Of a stretch of DNA of 33,140 nt, positions 1 through 7,874 are shown in pieces (position 1 is the first letter of the stretch; each line of letters begins with the position of its first letter). Source of the DNA: Christensenellaceae bacterium (lineage in GTDB: Bacteria > Bacillota > Clostridia > Christensenellales > Christensenellaceae); NCBI GenBank assembly GCA_017523755.1, contig JAFWWA010000059.1:1-33140 (forward strand), written 5' to 3'. The notes under the pieces were generated by a model. That model was not told the DNA's origin and did no database searches. It saw nothing but the letters and a program-made list of their open reading frames with translations. Position numbers and translations under genes: made by a program.

Positions 1-92
1 ATTCAGTGCGACTCGAAGTTTTGCTGGTTTCTATCGGCCATAACCTCTATAAATATCATAACAAGAAAAACCGGATCCCGGCTACCGCATAG
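1..92 (+). CDS. C-terminal fragment of a probable DDE transposase (cut by window edge)
   Basis: Reading from base 3, 29 codons run open to a TAG at 90-92. The peptide contains SIGHNLYKYHNKKNR. This resembles the last helix of IS1182/IS4-like DDE transposases, which typically end in a hydrophobic stretch followed by a G-[YH]-N-[LI]-x-K-[LY]-H-x-K pattern. The rest of the gene lies left of the window. No start, catalytic residues or inverted repeats can be seen, so the call rests on about 15 residues. It could equally be a chance open frame. Nothing else recognisable lies between 93 and 180. Confidence 0.4.
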   Translation, partial: SVRLEVLLVSIGHNLYKYHNKKNRIPATA

Positions 93-181
93 AATCTTGA
101 AGAAAGGAATCTATGGGGTAAGGGGGATTATACGCTCTTGACGGTGGGAGTCCGCTGCTGACAGTGGTTGGAACATAGAAA

Positions 182-228
182 GAGGACCTGCGAATAATGA
201 TTTCTCATTATTTCACAGGCCCTTTTTT
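182..228. terminator. Bidirectional-type hairpin terminator beside the tRNA
   Basis: An imperfect inverted repeat of about 18 bp (arms near 183-200 and 205-223, loop TTTC) is followed by TTTTTT on the plus strand. It is preceded by AGAAAGAG, which gives CTTTCT on the minus strand. It lies directly 3' of the minus-strand tRNA and could also end transcription arriving from the transposase remnant. Confidence 0.6.
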
Positions 229-230
229 GG

Positions 231-304
231 CGTCCCTGGCGCGATTCGAACGCACGGCCTTTCGCTTAGGAGGCGAACGCTCTATCCTGCTGAGCTACAG
301 AGAC
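231..304 (-). tRNA. tRNA-Arg (anticodon CCT)
   Basis: The minus strand folds as a standard 74-nt tRNA. The acceptor stem GTCTCTG pairs with CAGGGAC (one G-U wobble), with G as discriminator. The D-arm contains AGCTCAGCAGGATAGAGC. The anticodon stem is TTCGC/GCGAA around loop CTCCTAA, giving anticodon CCT. The T-arm has GTTCGAATC. CCA is not encoded. CCT reads AGG, which is a common arginine codon in the biosynthetic genes of this window. The gene has its own upstream promoter and a downstream hairpin. Confidence 0.95.
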
Positions 305-324
305 ATTTCGATTTCGCAAATAAG

Positions 325-353
325 ATTATGACATCGACCGGGACATTTGTCAA
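325..353 (-). promoter_or_regulatory. Promoter of tRNA-Arg
   Basis: On the minus strand TTGACA (348-353) and CATAAT (325-330) are separated by exactly 17 bases. Predicted transcription begins about 15 bases before the mature tRNA 5' end at 304. This is a close match to a housekeeping sigma promoter. Confidence 0.75.
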
Positions 354-402
354 TTATCTTTTGATAAGGGTGGGAAGATAAGCGGCAAAAGAAAAACGGG
401 CC

Positions 403-431
403 TGTTTTGGCAGGGAGATATATGTTAAAAT
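403..431 (+). promoter_or_regulatory. Candidate extended -10 promoter for the operon at 561
   Basis: TGTTAAAAT (423-431) is an extended -10 match. A TTGGCA at 407-412 is too close (13 bases), and the hexamer at the right distance (403-408, TGTTTT) is poor. It is the best promoter-like site between the tRNA and the gene at 561, so the assignment is tentative. Confidence 0.3.
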
Positions 432-489
432 CATATCATCGGTATAAAATCAAACACCACAGTGCTGAGGGGAAGAAGGACACACGGCG

Positions 490-539
490 CCGGGGCAGGG
501 TCCCTGGACGTCCTCTTTATAAGATGATCCCGTCCCCGG
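490..539 (+). promoter_or_regulatory. GC-rich stem in the leader of the 561 operon
   Basis: CCGGGG-CA-GGG (490-500) can pair with CCC-GT-CCCCGG (529-539), a 6+3 bp stem with a two-base internal mismatch closing a 28-nt loop. It ends eight bases before the ribosome-binding site GAAAGGA (547-553). It could influence translation of the following gene, but there is no known class match and it may be incidental. Confidence 0.3.
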
Positions 540-560
540 ACAGTAAGAAAGGAACAGACG

Positions 561-2396
561 ATGAGCTACGCTGATAAGAAAGTCACGATAATAGGACTGG
601 GATTTCTTATGGAGTATATCTTCCCGTGCTTCAGGAAAGCAATGGGAGACAGGGTAAAGGAACAGATCAACGCCGTCACTGCGGACGAGGTCGACCTTGA
701 AGGAAAAAAAGAGAGGCTGGGCATCAAGGTCTACCTTAATGACAACGCGAAGGCTTTAAGGGATATGGAACCGGACCTCATATTCTTTGCTCCGCCGCCG
801 CCGGTAGCGCCTGTCCTCACGGAATCGGTACTTAAGGATTATTTCGGGGAGCTAAGAGAGAGCGGGAAAAAGCTGCCGAAGCTCATAGCCTTCCCTCCGA
901 GCCCAAAGGGAGCATACTATCAGGAACAGCTGGGAGACGACTTGAAGGTCGTGAACATAATACCAAACATGGTGAGCCGTGTCGGCAGCGAGATGATACC
1001 AACCGAGCACTGCCATATGGTGACCTATCCGGAAAGGGACAATTTCACCGATGAGGAAAAGCAGGAGCTTAAGGAATTCCTCGCTCCGATGGGAAGATAT
1101 CTCGATATACCCCCGCAGCTCATCATACAGGTGCTGTCTGCGGAGATAGCCTGCCATCCGTTAACGGAGATAGCTGACATAGCCGCAAGGAAACTGACGG
1201 AGCATGGCATCGTCTGCGATTACAGGCAGGCTGCTGGCGTCATGAGGGCCCATCATCAGAAAAAGCGCGGATACACCTCTCCCGGCACTAACGACTGCCG
1301 GGTAGATCTCATAGGCGATAAAAAGGCAGTGGAGCTTCTGTCAGGCATGATAGACAGCTGGTATGACAGCCTGTTCGATTACCTTATCGAAGAAGGCTTC
1401 CCGTATGACAAGACGAAGTCCCTCTTTGATCCTAGATTCGACATACTCCTCCACGAGGCGCAGGTCGAGACCAGGGAAGAGATAGTAGCGAAGGCGAAAA
1501 AGGACGCCACGAAGGGCGGCATGACAGAGCTCTGCATGGAAAGGTATTACGCAAACGTAGAGCCCGTCATCGCTGAAGAAATAGACCTTATGGCAGAGGG
1601 AAAAGCCGGTGATCCGGGAAGGATAGGCAGGCTCATGGCCGAGATAACGAAGGCTGTTGTCGAAAGAGGCACCGGTCTCACCCGCAACAAAGAGCTTACG
1701 ATAGGAGCCGGGCACCACGCTGTGCTCTTCGGCGCTCTTGCAGAAGGAGTCCTCAGCGCATTCGGCGATAAGGGAAAAGAGCTGCTTGAAAAGGCTGTCA
1801 TCCGCTACGGGAACGAGCGCGGACAGCGTATGGCTAAGCGCGCCCTTAAAAACGGAGACCCGCTCGACATGGCTTCATACTTCGCGTATGGTGAATGGGG
1901 AGTGACCGGAGGCTTTGAGAAGACCGCTCCAAAGAAGGACTGCCCATATCTGCATTATCATGTGACGAAATGCCCCTGGTGCACAGCCTGGGAGGAAGCC
2001 CATATGATGGAGTACGGACAGTATTACTGCAGGAGCGTCGACGCCGCGATCCTTCAGGGCTTCAATCCGGAGCTCAAGATGGAGCTCCCCGTTTGGCACA
2101 GCATGCCAGGAGCCGACCACTGCGACTTCAACTGGCTCGACGCAGAAAACACGGAAGAGCGCGTCTCAAGGCAGAAAGAGATAGCGGCAAGGATAGGGGA
2201 TTCCGCGAAAAAGGATTTCAGGTACCATTCGGCACATGAATACAGTGTCGTAATGGACGAGGTGAAAAAGGCAGATCCCGGGCTTTACCGGAAGGTCGAG
2301 GAGTCCGTATGGAAGGCATTCACCCGCAGTTTCTCCCATACGGAGCTGCTGATGATCCTTGACGGGGCAGGCGCTGACTTTCTTTTGACAGACTGA
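561..2396 (+). CDS. Fusion protein: P5C-reductase-like NAD(P)-binding domain + L-ATC hydrolase-like domain
   Basis: This 611-aa protein has two parts. Residues 8-160 form a Rossmann-type domain with GLGFLM in the glycine-loop position, resembling the pyrroline-5-carboxylate reductase/F420-dependent superfamily. A helical dimerisation-like segment follows (about 165-290). Residues about 300-525 resemble the L-2-amino-thiazoline-4-carboxylic acid hydrolase family (Pfam ATC_hydrolase), with the signature cysteines and acidic residues: Cys461, VTKCP (Cys471), Cys490 followed by SVD, GFNPEL at 500-505, and HCDF (Cys521). A 70-residue tail of unknown function ends the protein. No signal peptide is visible, so it should be cytoplasmic. 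The GAAAGGA site eight bases upstream supports the ATG at 561. The next gene, an M20 hydrolase, starts 12 bases after the stop. In Pseudomonas, ATC is opened by an ATC hydrolase and the carbamoyl-cysteine is cleaved by a separate amidohydrolase, so an analogous two-step pathway is possible. The actual substrate is unknown, and many family members have no assigned function. Confidence 0.75.
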   Translation: MSYADKKVTIIGLGFLMEYIFPCFRKAMGDRVKEQINAVTADEVDLEGKKERLGIKVYLNDNAKALRDMEPDLIFFAPPPPVAPVLTESVLKDYFGELRESGKKLPKLIAFPPSPKGAYYQEQLGDDLKVVNIIPNMVSRVGSEMIPTEHCHMVTYPERDNFTDEEKQELKEFLAPMGRYLDIPPQLIIQVLSAEIACHPLTEIADIAARKLTEHGIVCDYRQAAGVMRAHHQKKRGYTSPGTNDCRVDLIGDKKAVELLSGMIDSWYDSLFDYLIEEGFPYDKTKSLFDPRFDILLHEAQVETREEIVAKAKKDATKGGMTELCMERYYANVEPVIAEEIDLMAEGKAGDPGRIGRLMAEITKAVVERGTGLTRNKELTIGAGHHAVLFGALAEGVLSAFGDKGKELLEKAVIRYGNERGQRMAKRALKNGDPLDMASYFAYGEWGVTGGFEKTAPKKDCPYLHYHVTKCPWCTAWEEAHMMEYGQYYCRSVDAAILQGFNPELKMELPVWHSMPGADHCDFNWLDAENTEERVSRQKEIAARIGDSAKKDFRYHSAHEYSVVMDEVKKADPGLYRKVEESVWKAFTRSFSHTELLMILDGAGADFLLTD

Positions 2397-2408
2397 ACGG
2401 GAGAATTT

Positions 2409-3563
2409 ATGGATATATTACGCGAAGCGTCGGAGATGAAAGAGACGCTAAGAGACATAAGACGCACCCTTCACAGGTGTCCCGAGACGGGCACGGATCT
2501 TCCCGTGACGAAGAAAACGGTTACTCAGATCATGGAAAGGTACGGTATCGGGCTCGAAGAGACTGCCGGATCACTTACCGCGCTCATAGGAGACCCTGAA
2601 AAAGGAGAGACCGTGCTTTTAAGAGCCGATATGGACGCGCTGCCCTTAAGGGAGGAGAGCGGGGAGGAGTTCGCCTCGGAAAACGGGAACTGCCATGCCT
2701 GTGGGCACGATCTCCACACAGCCATGCTCATCGGAGCTGCCACCATACTGAAAAAGGCTGAAAAGGATATGAAGGGAGCCGTGAGGCTGCTTTTCCAGAG
2801 CGCCGAGGAGACAGCCGAGGGGGCAAAGGCCTTTGCAGCCTCAGGCATCCTTGAAGACCCTCACATATCAGCGGCCTATGCTCTCCACGTTCAGCCTGAG
2901 ATGAGGAGCGGATATATAAACGGGACGCCCGGATGGAAGATGAAGGGCTATGACCGTTTCAGGATAAAGGTATCTGGAAAAGGCGGACACGGCGGAAAGC
3001 CCCATATGAAGAAAGACCCGATAAGGACCTCGGTATACATATACCAGGCCATAGACGGCCTTATGTCGCATACAGCTGATCCGGCAGGAGGAGCAGTCAT
3101 AAGCATAGGGGAGTTCCATACGGGCACATCCGCAAATATCATCCCTGCCGAGGCCGTGATGTCAGGAACGATAAGGACCATGACAGCAGATGACAGGACG
3201 ATGATGAAAAGCAGGCTGTCAGATATATGCAGGGCGGCGGAACAGATGACGGGGACTGTTGTCAGCCTCGTGTTCGAAGCCGAGACGCAGCCGCTGTGGA
3301 ATGATAAAGAGCTTACTGGAAGAGCGGTGGAGCTCCTTAAAAGAAACGGCCTTGACGCCTCGGCAGATCCCGAGCCCTCGGCGTTCTCAGAGGACTTTGC
3401 CGAGATCGCGGCAAAGGTGCCCTCGGTATATCTCCATGTAGGAGCTAAAAAGGAGGGGGACCCGGTACGCTTCAATCACGATCCTAAAGCCCGCTATGAC
3501 GAGGAGATCCTTCCCATAGGAGCGGCGGCGCTTGCCATAATGGCCGCGGATCATATTTTTTAA
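2409..3563 (+). CDS. M20 family metal-dependent amidohydrolase (M20D-type)
   Basis: This 384-aa cytoplasmic hydrolase belongs to the aminoacylase/hippurate hydrolase group, which removes acyl or carbamoyl groups from amino acids using two metal ions. Visible motifs are LHRCPE (21-26), RADMDALP (72-79), the metal-binding CHACGHDLH (95-103), SAEET with the general-base glutamate (131-135), ALHVQPE (158-164), GGHGGKPHMKKDP in the lid/dimerisation domain (192-204), and a late FNHDP. Length is normal for the family. GGGAG at 2399-2403 precedes the ATG. Its tight spacing behind the ATC-hydrolase-like fusion gene suggests they act on one pathway, for instance cleaving an N-carbamoyl or N-acyl product. 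That pairing is inferred from position only; the motifs do not reveal the substrate. Confidence 0.85.
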   Translation: MDILREASEMKETLRDIRRTLHRCPETGTDLPVTKKTVTQIMERYGIGLEETAGSLTALIGDPEKGETVLLRADMDALPLREESGEEFASENGNCHACGHDLHTAMLIGAATILKKAEKDMKGAVRLLFQSAEETAEGAKAFAASGILEDPHISAAYALHVQPEMRSGYINGTPGWKMKGYDRFRIKVSGKGGHGGKPHMKKDPIRTSVYIYQAIDGLMSHTADPAGGAVISIGEFHTGTSANIIPAEAVMSGTIRTMTADDRTMMKSRLSDICRAAEQMTGTVVSLVFEAETQPLWNDKELTGRAVELLKRNGLDASADPEPSAFSEDFAEIAAKVPSVYLHVGAKKEGDPVRFNHDPKARYDEEILPIGAAALAIMAADHIF

Positions 3564-3603
3564 AACATGAAAACGGGCGTCAATGCCCCTTAAAAACACT
3601 GAT

Positions 3604-3650
3604 AAAGCGGCATAAAAGAGCCTTGACTGAAGGAGCTTCATGCCGCTTTT
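3604..3650 (+). terminator. Rho-independent terminator after the M20 gene
   Basis: AAAGCGGCAT (3604-3613) pairs with ATGCCGCTTT (3640-3649), with a partly paired interior, and the 3' arm ends in a short T run. It separates the 561-3563 unit from the promoter of the next gene. Confidence 0.7.
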
Positions 3651-3665
3651 CAGTATCTTCACGGT

Positions 3666-3694
3666 TTGACACGGATAACAATTAAGTGTAAAAT
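3666..3694 (+). promoter_or_regulatory. Promoter of the GH2 glycosidase gene
   Basis: TTGACA (3666-3671) and TAAAAT (3689-3694) have 17 bases between them. Because the promoter lies upstream of 3732, the in-frame codons before 3732 cannot be the real start. The spacer reads GGATAACAATT, which by coincidence resembles part of the lac operator; see the rejected list. Confidence 0.75.
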
Positions 3695-3731
3695 CATACT
3701 ATCAAATCACAATAATATCAGGAGAAACGGT

Positions 3732-6593
3732 ATGAGAGAAAAATTGCTTATGAACCGCGATTGGCTCTACTATTTCGGCGAACCTGCATACAAGGCACCG
3801 AAGGTAAAGAGCTCCGATCAGACCTACAGAGGCTCCAGAGGTGAGAACGCGAGAGGACCCGCAAGAAGGGATTTCCTCGATGACGACTGGAGACACATCA
3901 ATCTTCCCCACGATTTCGTGAACGAGAACGGGCCGAGCCCCGATTATCTTGCAGGCGAAAAGCATAACTATCCTTCCCTCGGGAGAGGATCGGCATGGTA
4001 CAGAAGATACTTCAGGCTCGATGAGGCTGACAAGGGAAAGAGGATAACCCTTCTCTTTGACGGCACGGCTCTCAAGACCGAAGTATACGTAAACTCGATG
4101 CTCCTCAAGACGAACCATACCGCAGGTATAGGATTTGAAGTGGATATCACCGAAGTAGCGCGCTTCGGCACCGACTACAACCTCGTTTCAGTACATACCG
4201 ACTGCAACGACTATGAGGCATGGTACTATGAGGGCGGCGGTATCTACAGGAACGTCTGGCTCGTAAAGACCGACAGGCTAGCTGTCGATCTCTGGGGCAC
4301 CTTCGTCCATTCGAAGAGGCTCGAGGGGAACAAATGGGAGATAACCGCAGAGACCGAGATCAGGAACGACTACTTCAAGGACAAGGAAGCGAAAGTCATA
4401 TCCAGGTTCGTTGACGCCGAAGGAAAGGATATGGGCACCGTCGAGAGCGAATACGTGTGCTGCCCGCTCCAGGAAGTGACCACGGTAGTACAGAAACTCA
4501 CGGTGGAAGATCCTCTGCTCTGGGGGACCGGAAAAGATGCGAAGAACATCGATACCATGTACACCGAGATAGTCATGGACGGGAAGACCGTCGATACCTA
4601 TGAGACGAAGTTCGGCATCAGGGAGATCACGTACGACAAGGATCACGGTATGTTCCTTAACGGCAAGAAGACCGTCATCTACGGATTCGCCAACCATCAG
4701 ATCCAGGTCGGCATGGGCAACGCCATGAGCGACTCGATGCGCGAGTTCCAGATGAGGACCATAAGGGATATGGGCGGAAACGGATTCAGGACCGCTCACA
4801 GCCCGCACGGAGACGCGACATACGATTACTGCGATAAGTACGGTCTCCTCGTCATGGACGAGAACAGAGTGTTCCATCCCTCCGAGATAGTCCGCGACGA
4901 AGTAAAGAGACTCATCAAGAGAGACAGGAACCATCCGTCCGTATGCATGTGGTCGATATACAACGAAGAGGACTCCGTAGCAGACGATACAGGAAAACTC
5001 ATATTCCAGAAGCTCGCTGCAGAGGCAAGGAAATACGACAGCACGAGACCGATGTCCGGCGCTACATCATATGGAATGTATACCGAGAATGCGCATCTCA
5101 AGGAGTACGGCTATGACCTGTTCGGCGTGAACCATCAGGTGCCTTACTTCGAAGGTCTGCACAAGGAAAAGCCTGATCTGCCGATATACTGCTCAGAGGC
5201 TGTCATGCCCGTAGGACCGCAGAGGCCAGGAAGAGAGATATATCCCGCAGGAACAGACGCACATATGTTCTATGAGAAAGACTTCATCATAGGCGGATTC
5301 CACTTCACGGCATGGGCGTTCGGAACAGGAAGACCGAGAGTCATAGCATGCGACGGTACACCGGGACCTGTTGCTCTCGGATTCAGGGCGTTCTTAAGGA
5401 AAGACGAGCCTTTTGCAAAGATACCTACCTGGAACTTCCCCGGAAAGGAAGGACAGGTAATACAGACCACGCTTCCCAACAACGGCGACAGAGTGGAGTT
5501 CTTCGTCAACGGAAAGCTTGCTGCCGCAAGAGAGACCGACATGTATTCGATCACGCCCGTCGAGGTGACCTATGAGCCCGGCGAAGCAAAGCTCGTGGCA
5601 TACAAGGACGGCAAGGTATGGGCTGAGGACGTAATGCATACGCCCGGCGAGCCCGCTGCCATCAAGCTCGTTATGGAGAATGAGTGCTTAAAGGCCGACA
5701 ATGACGATGTGGCCATCGTTTCCGCATACCTCGTCGACAAGGACGGCAACTGGTGCGACCAGACGACAGGATATACGACCGAGTTCACCAGCAACTGTGC
5801 AGGCGAATATGTCGGATCCGTCACCCAGAGGCTCGACGGCTTCATGGGATGGCACGGCCCCAAGATGAACTTCGTATACGGCAAGGCTCAGGTATTCTTC
5901 CGCTCGATGGATACCGAAGGCGACCTCGTGATAACCGCAGACTGCTGCGGGCTCCCGAAGGCTGAGATAACCATAGCCCGCGAGAAGACAGGCGCTGTGC
6001 CCGCTGTTAAGGAAGTTCCCAGCAACTTCGTCATCGACTGGCAGATCAGCAAGCTCATGCCCGGAAAGATGGACGCTGAGCTCGTCATGCAGCAGAGAGA
6101 TATCGAGCTCTGGGAGCACATCGATACCCAGGGATCGCCTGATATCCTTTACGGCGCAAGGCCCAACTTCTTCACCGGAACGGCAGGGCTCTATGATCCT
6201 TCGATCGACCTCAACTATGCTTACTACACGAAGACCACAGTTCCCGACATGGGATGCAAGAAGGAAGGCCAGAAGCTGTTCCTCAAGTTCGAGGGACTTG
6301 ACGGCATCTCCGACGTGTACATCAAGGGATGCGGCAAGACCGCTAAGGCTCATCATCCCGAGAATTCACCGTGGGGCGGCCATTACATACCCGTATGGTA
6401 TGTCGATGCCGATGAGTTCGAGCCCGGCGATGAAGTCGAGATCTGGGTATTCATCTACAAGGCTGACAGGGTCACCGGCATAGGCTGGCCTGTACACTGG
6501 GATTTCAAGACCCAGGAAGAAGTGGATGAATGGGTAGCAAGAGAGAAGAGAGAGTGGAATTACCACAACTACAAGGCGTTCATAAACAAATAA
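3732..6593 (+). CDS. Glycoside hydrolase family 2 protein (beta-galactosidase/glucuronidase-like), cytoplasmic
   Basis: This 953-aa enzyme hydrolyses a beta-glycoside by a retaining mechanism. Domains in order are: N-terminal sugar-binding jelly roll (about 5-185, with GSAWYRRYF and WYYEGGGIYRNVWL), Ig-like domain (about 190-300), and TIM barrel (about 300-500). The barrel has the acid/base at Glu412 in YNEED and the likely nucleophile Glu489 in YCSEAV. A DUF4982-like domain follows (about 570-640), then a GH2 C-terminal Ig-like domain (about 650-750). A further beta-rich domain (about 775-953) may bind sugar. There is no signal peptide. The ATG at 3732 is chosen because AGGAGAAA stands just before it and the promoter at 3666-3694 lies between it and earlier in-frame codons. 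In the barrel, the usual H-[HQ]-D motif after beta-1 reads NHQIQVG, and the SHNP motif reads AHSP. The sugar specificity is therefore not predictable. Confidence 0.9.
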   Translation: MREKLLMNRDWLYYFGEPAYKAPKVKSSDQTYRGSRGENARGPARRDFLDDDWRHINLPHDFVNENGPSPDYLAGEKHNYPSLGRGSAWYRRYFRLDEADKGKRITLLFDGTALKTEVYVNSMLLKTNHTAGIGFEVDITEVARFGTDYNLVSVHTDCNDYEAWYYEGGGIYRNVWLVKTDRLAVDLWGTFVHSKRLEGNKWEITAETEIRNDYFKDKEAKVISRFVDAEGKDMGTVESEYVCCPLQEVTTVVQKLTVEDPLLWGTGKDAKNIDTMYTEIVMDGKTVDTYETKFGIREITYDKDHGMFLNGKKTVIYGFANHQIQVGMGNAMSDSMREFQMRTIRDMGGNGFRTAHSPHGDATYDYCDKYGLLVMDENRVFHPSEIVRDEVKRLIKRDRNHPSVCMWSIYNEEDSVADDTGKLIFQKLAAEARKYDSTRPMSGATSYGMYTENAHLKEYGYDLFGVNHQVPYFEGLHKEKPDLPIYCSEAVMPVGPQRPGREIYPAGTDAHMFYEKDFIIGGFHFTAWAFGTGRPRVIACDGTPGPVALGFRAFLRKDEPFAKIPTWNFPGKEGQVIQTTLPNNGDRVEFFVNGKLAAARETDMYSITPVEVTYEPGEAKLVAYKDGKVWAEDVMHTPGEPAAIKLVMENECLKADNDDVAIVSAYLVDKDGNWCDQTTGYTTEFTSNCAGEYVGSVTQRLDGFMGWHGPKMNFVYGKAQVFFRSMDTEGDLVITADCCGLPKAEITIAREKTGAVPAVKEVPSNFVIDWQISKLMPGKMDAELVMQQRDIELWEHIDTQGSPDILYGARPNFFTGTAGLYDPSIDLNYAYYTKTTVPDMGCKKEGQKLFLKFEGLDGISDVYIKGCGKTAKAHHPENSPWGGHYIPVWYVDADEFEPGDEVEIWVFIYKADRVTGIGWPVHWDFKTQEEVDEWVAREKREWNYHNYKAFINK

Positions 6594-6612
6594 GGATGTA
6601 CCTTAACGAAAA

Positions 6613-6646
6613 GAAGGACCCGCACCGTAAAGGTGCGGGTCTTTTC
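6613..6646. terminator. Bidirectional terminator between convergent genes
   Basis: GACCCGCACC (6617-6626) pairs perfectly with GGTGCGGGTC (6632-6641) around a five-base loop, followed by TTTT on the plus strand and by CTTCTTTTC on the minus strand. It can serve both the GH2 gene and the asparaginase gene. Confidence 0.85.
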
Positions 6647-6669
6647 GCCGTGTTTTATAAGTTTTTAAG

Positions 6670-7665
6670 TCACAGGATGCTGAATACGGGCTCCTGCTTT
6701 CCCACGACGAAATCATTGTCGTTCACGATCTCATCCGGGACAAGCTTTTCGAGCCTCTTTATGATATCTCCCGTATAGCCTAACTGCTTTAATATGTTCA
6801 GTATCACGTAAACGGCCTTGCTGCCGTTCCCGTCGTTTATCTTCACGGCAATTCCCATGCGCTTTTCCGTGATGCCCATGACATAGAGCCCCAAAGCCCC
6901 GTCCTTCCCTATGAAGCCCGGGTCGCTGTCTATTATGGCGCTCGCACGCTCCGTCGCGTCGAGCATGTACGGGGCAGAGTGTATCGCTTCCCTGTTCCTT
7001 ATGACGGCATCCCTCAGCTCATCGTCCTTAATGAGGTCGGGGCAGGCCAGCCTTAAATATGAATCGGCGATCCCTTTTAACGGTACGGCATATACCGGGA
7101 CACCGCAGCCGTCGACACCTATCATTATCCTGTCCTTTTCGGTCCCGGTCAGGGCGGATATCGCAGCAAGTATCTCGTGCTGGGCTATGCTGTCGCGCTT
7201 CCAGTAATCCCTCACGTCACCGCCTAATTCCCTCTGCAGCATCATGATGCCTAAGTGCTTGCCTGAGCAGTTGTGGTAGATCTTTCTCTTGCCTGTGCCT
7301 TCCCTTATGACCTTCTCCATCATCAGGGGATCTCTCGGATAGGTGGGGAGCATTATCATGTCCTCTTCCCTGAGCCCTGTCTTTTCCATTATGGAGGTAA
7401 GAGTCTCTATGTGTTGCTGCTGAGCCCAGTGGGAGCCCGAAAGGATAGCGGTCTCCTTTTTTGTGAGCCCGTACTTTTCGTTGAGACGCCTCATTATGAC
7501 AGGAAGCGACTGTATGGGCTTCGAGGCCGACCTGTAGTAGGCGTAGCCCGAGGGATCGCCCAATGCCTTTATCACTCCGTCTTCACCCGTGATGCATATC
7601 CTTCCCATGTATGAGCACTCGATAAGTTCTCCGCGGCTCTGGCTGATGAGTTCGACACCTTCCAT
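6670..7665 (-). CDS. L-asparaginase II (Rhizobium etli AnsA/ReAV-type family)
   Basis: This 331-aa enzyme of the asparaginase_II family hydrolyses L-asparagine to aspartate and ammonia. The family is unrelated to the E. coli-type asparaginases and resembles serine beta-lactamase folds. Its signature motifs are present: SASKP (46-50), which gives the SxxK pair Ser46/Lys49; SGSH (76-79); NCSGKH (132-137) with Cys133 and Lys136; and DGCG with Cys187. In the R. etli enzyme the equivalent Cys-Lys-Cys set binds zinc. There is no signal peptide, so it is probably cytoplasmic. An excellent ribosome-binding site (ACGGAGGT) precedes the ATG. The gene stands alone, with its own promoter at 7701-7729 and a shared terminator at its 3' end. 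Aspartate from this reaction would feed the arginine and aspartate-family genes encoded further right, although no direct link is shown. Confidence 0.93.
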   Translation of the reverse strand: MEGVELISQSRGELIECSYMGRICITGEDGVIKALGDPSGYAYYRSASKPIQSLPVIMRRLNEKYGLTKKETAILSGSHWAQQQHIETLTSIMEKTGLREEDMIMLPTYPRDPLMMEKVIREGTGKRKIYHNCSGKHLGIMMLQRELGGDVRDYWKRDSIAQHEILAAISALTGTEKDRIMIGVDGCGVPVYAVPLKGIADSYLRLACPDLIKDDELRDAVIRNREAIHSAPYMLDATERASAIIDSDPGFIGKDGALGLYVMGITEKRMGIAVKINDGNGSKAVYVILNILKQLGYTGDIIKRLEKLVPDEIVNDNDFVVGKQEPVFSIL

Positions 7666-7700
7666 AAAGGACCTCCGTATAAGATCATGTTTATAAATAG

Positions 7701-7729
7701 ATTGTAAGGCCGGAAAAGGTTTTTTTCAA
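7701..7729 (-). promoter_or_regulatory. Promoter of the asparaginase gene
   Basis: On the minus strand TTGAAA (7724-7729) and TACAAT (7701-7706) are exactly 17 bases apart, about 35 bases before the start codon. It diverges from the promoter at 7808-7837. Confidence 0.75.
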
Positions 7730-7807
7730 TCCGCGGAACCGGAAACGCAGATCTGTCGTCATATATGGTGTATACGGAAAAAGCATGGAGCACTGTCGGA
7801 ACGGAAA

Positions 7808-7837
7808 TGAACGGACAGCGGGATAATATGATATAAT
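7808..7837 (+). promoter_or_regulatory. Extended -10 promoter of the DUF4349 lipoprotein gene
   Basis: TGATATAAT (7829-7837) is a perfect extended -10. The -35 region (around 7808-7814) is poor, as is common for extended -10 promoters. The start codon follows 38 bases later. Confidence 0.6.
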
Positions 7838-7874
7838 CCATATAAGAGAAAAGAGATTTACGGAGGGGTATGAA

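Noticed and set aside
2948..3475. Long antisense open frame opposite the M20 gene
   Set aside because: It mirrors the codon structure of a well-supported gene, has no ribosome-binding site and gives a low-complexity Ser/Ala-rich peptide.
3672..3684. GGATAACAATT in the GH2 promoter spacer as a lac-type operator
   Set aside because: Only a half-site-like match is present, with no symmetrical partner and no LacI-type regulator in the window. It is most likely coincidence.
3666..3731. Upstream in-frame start for the GH2 gene
   Set aside because: The region holds the -35 and -10 of the gene's own promoter, and AGGAGAAA fits only the ATG at 3732.
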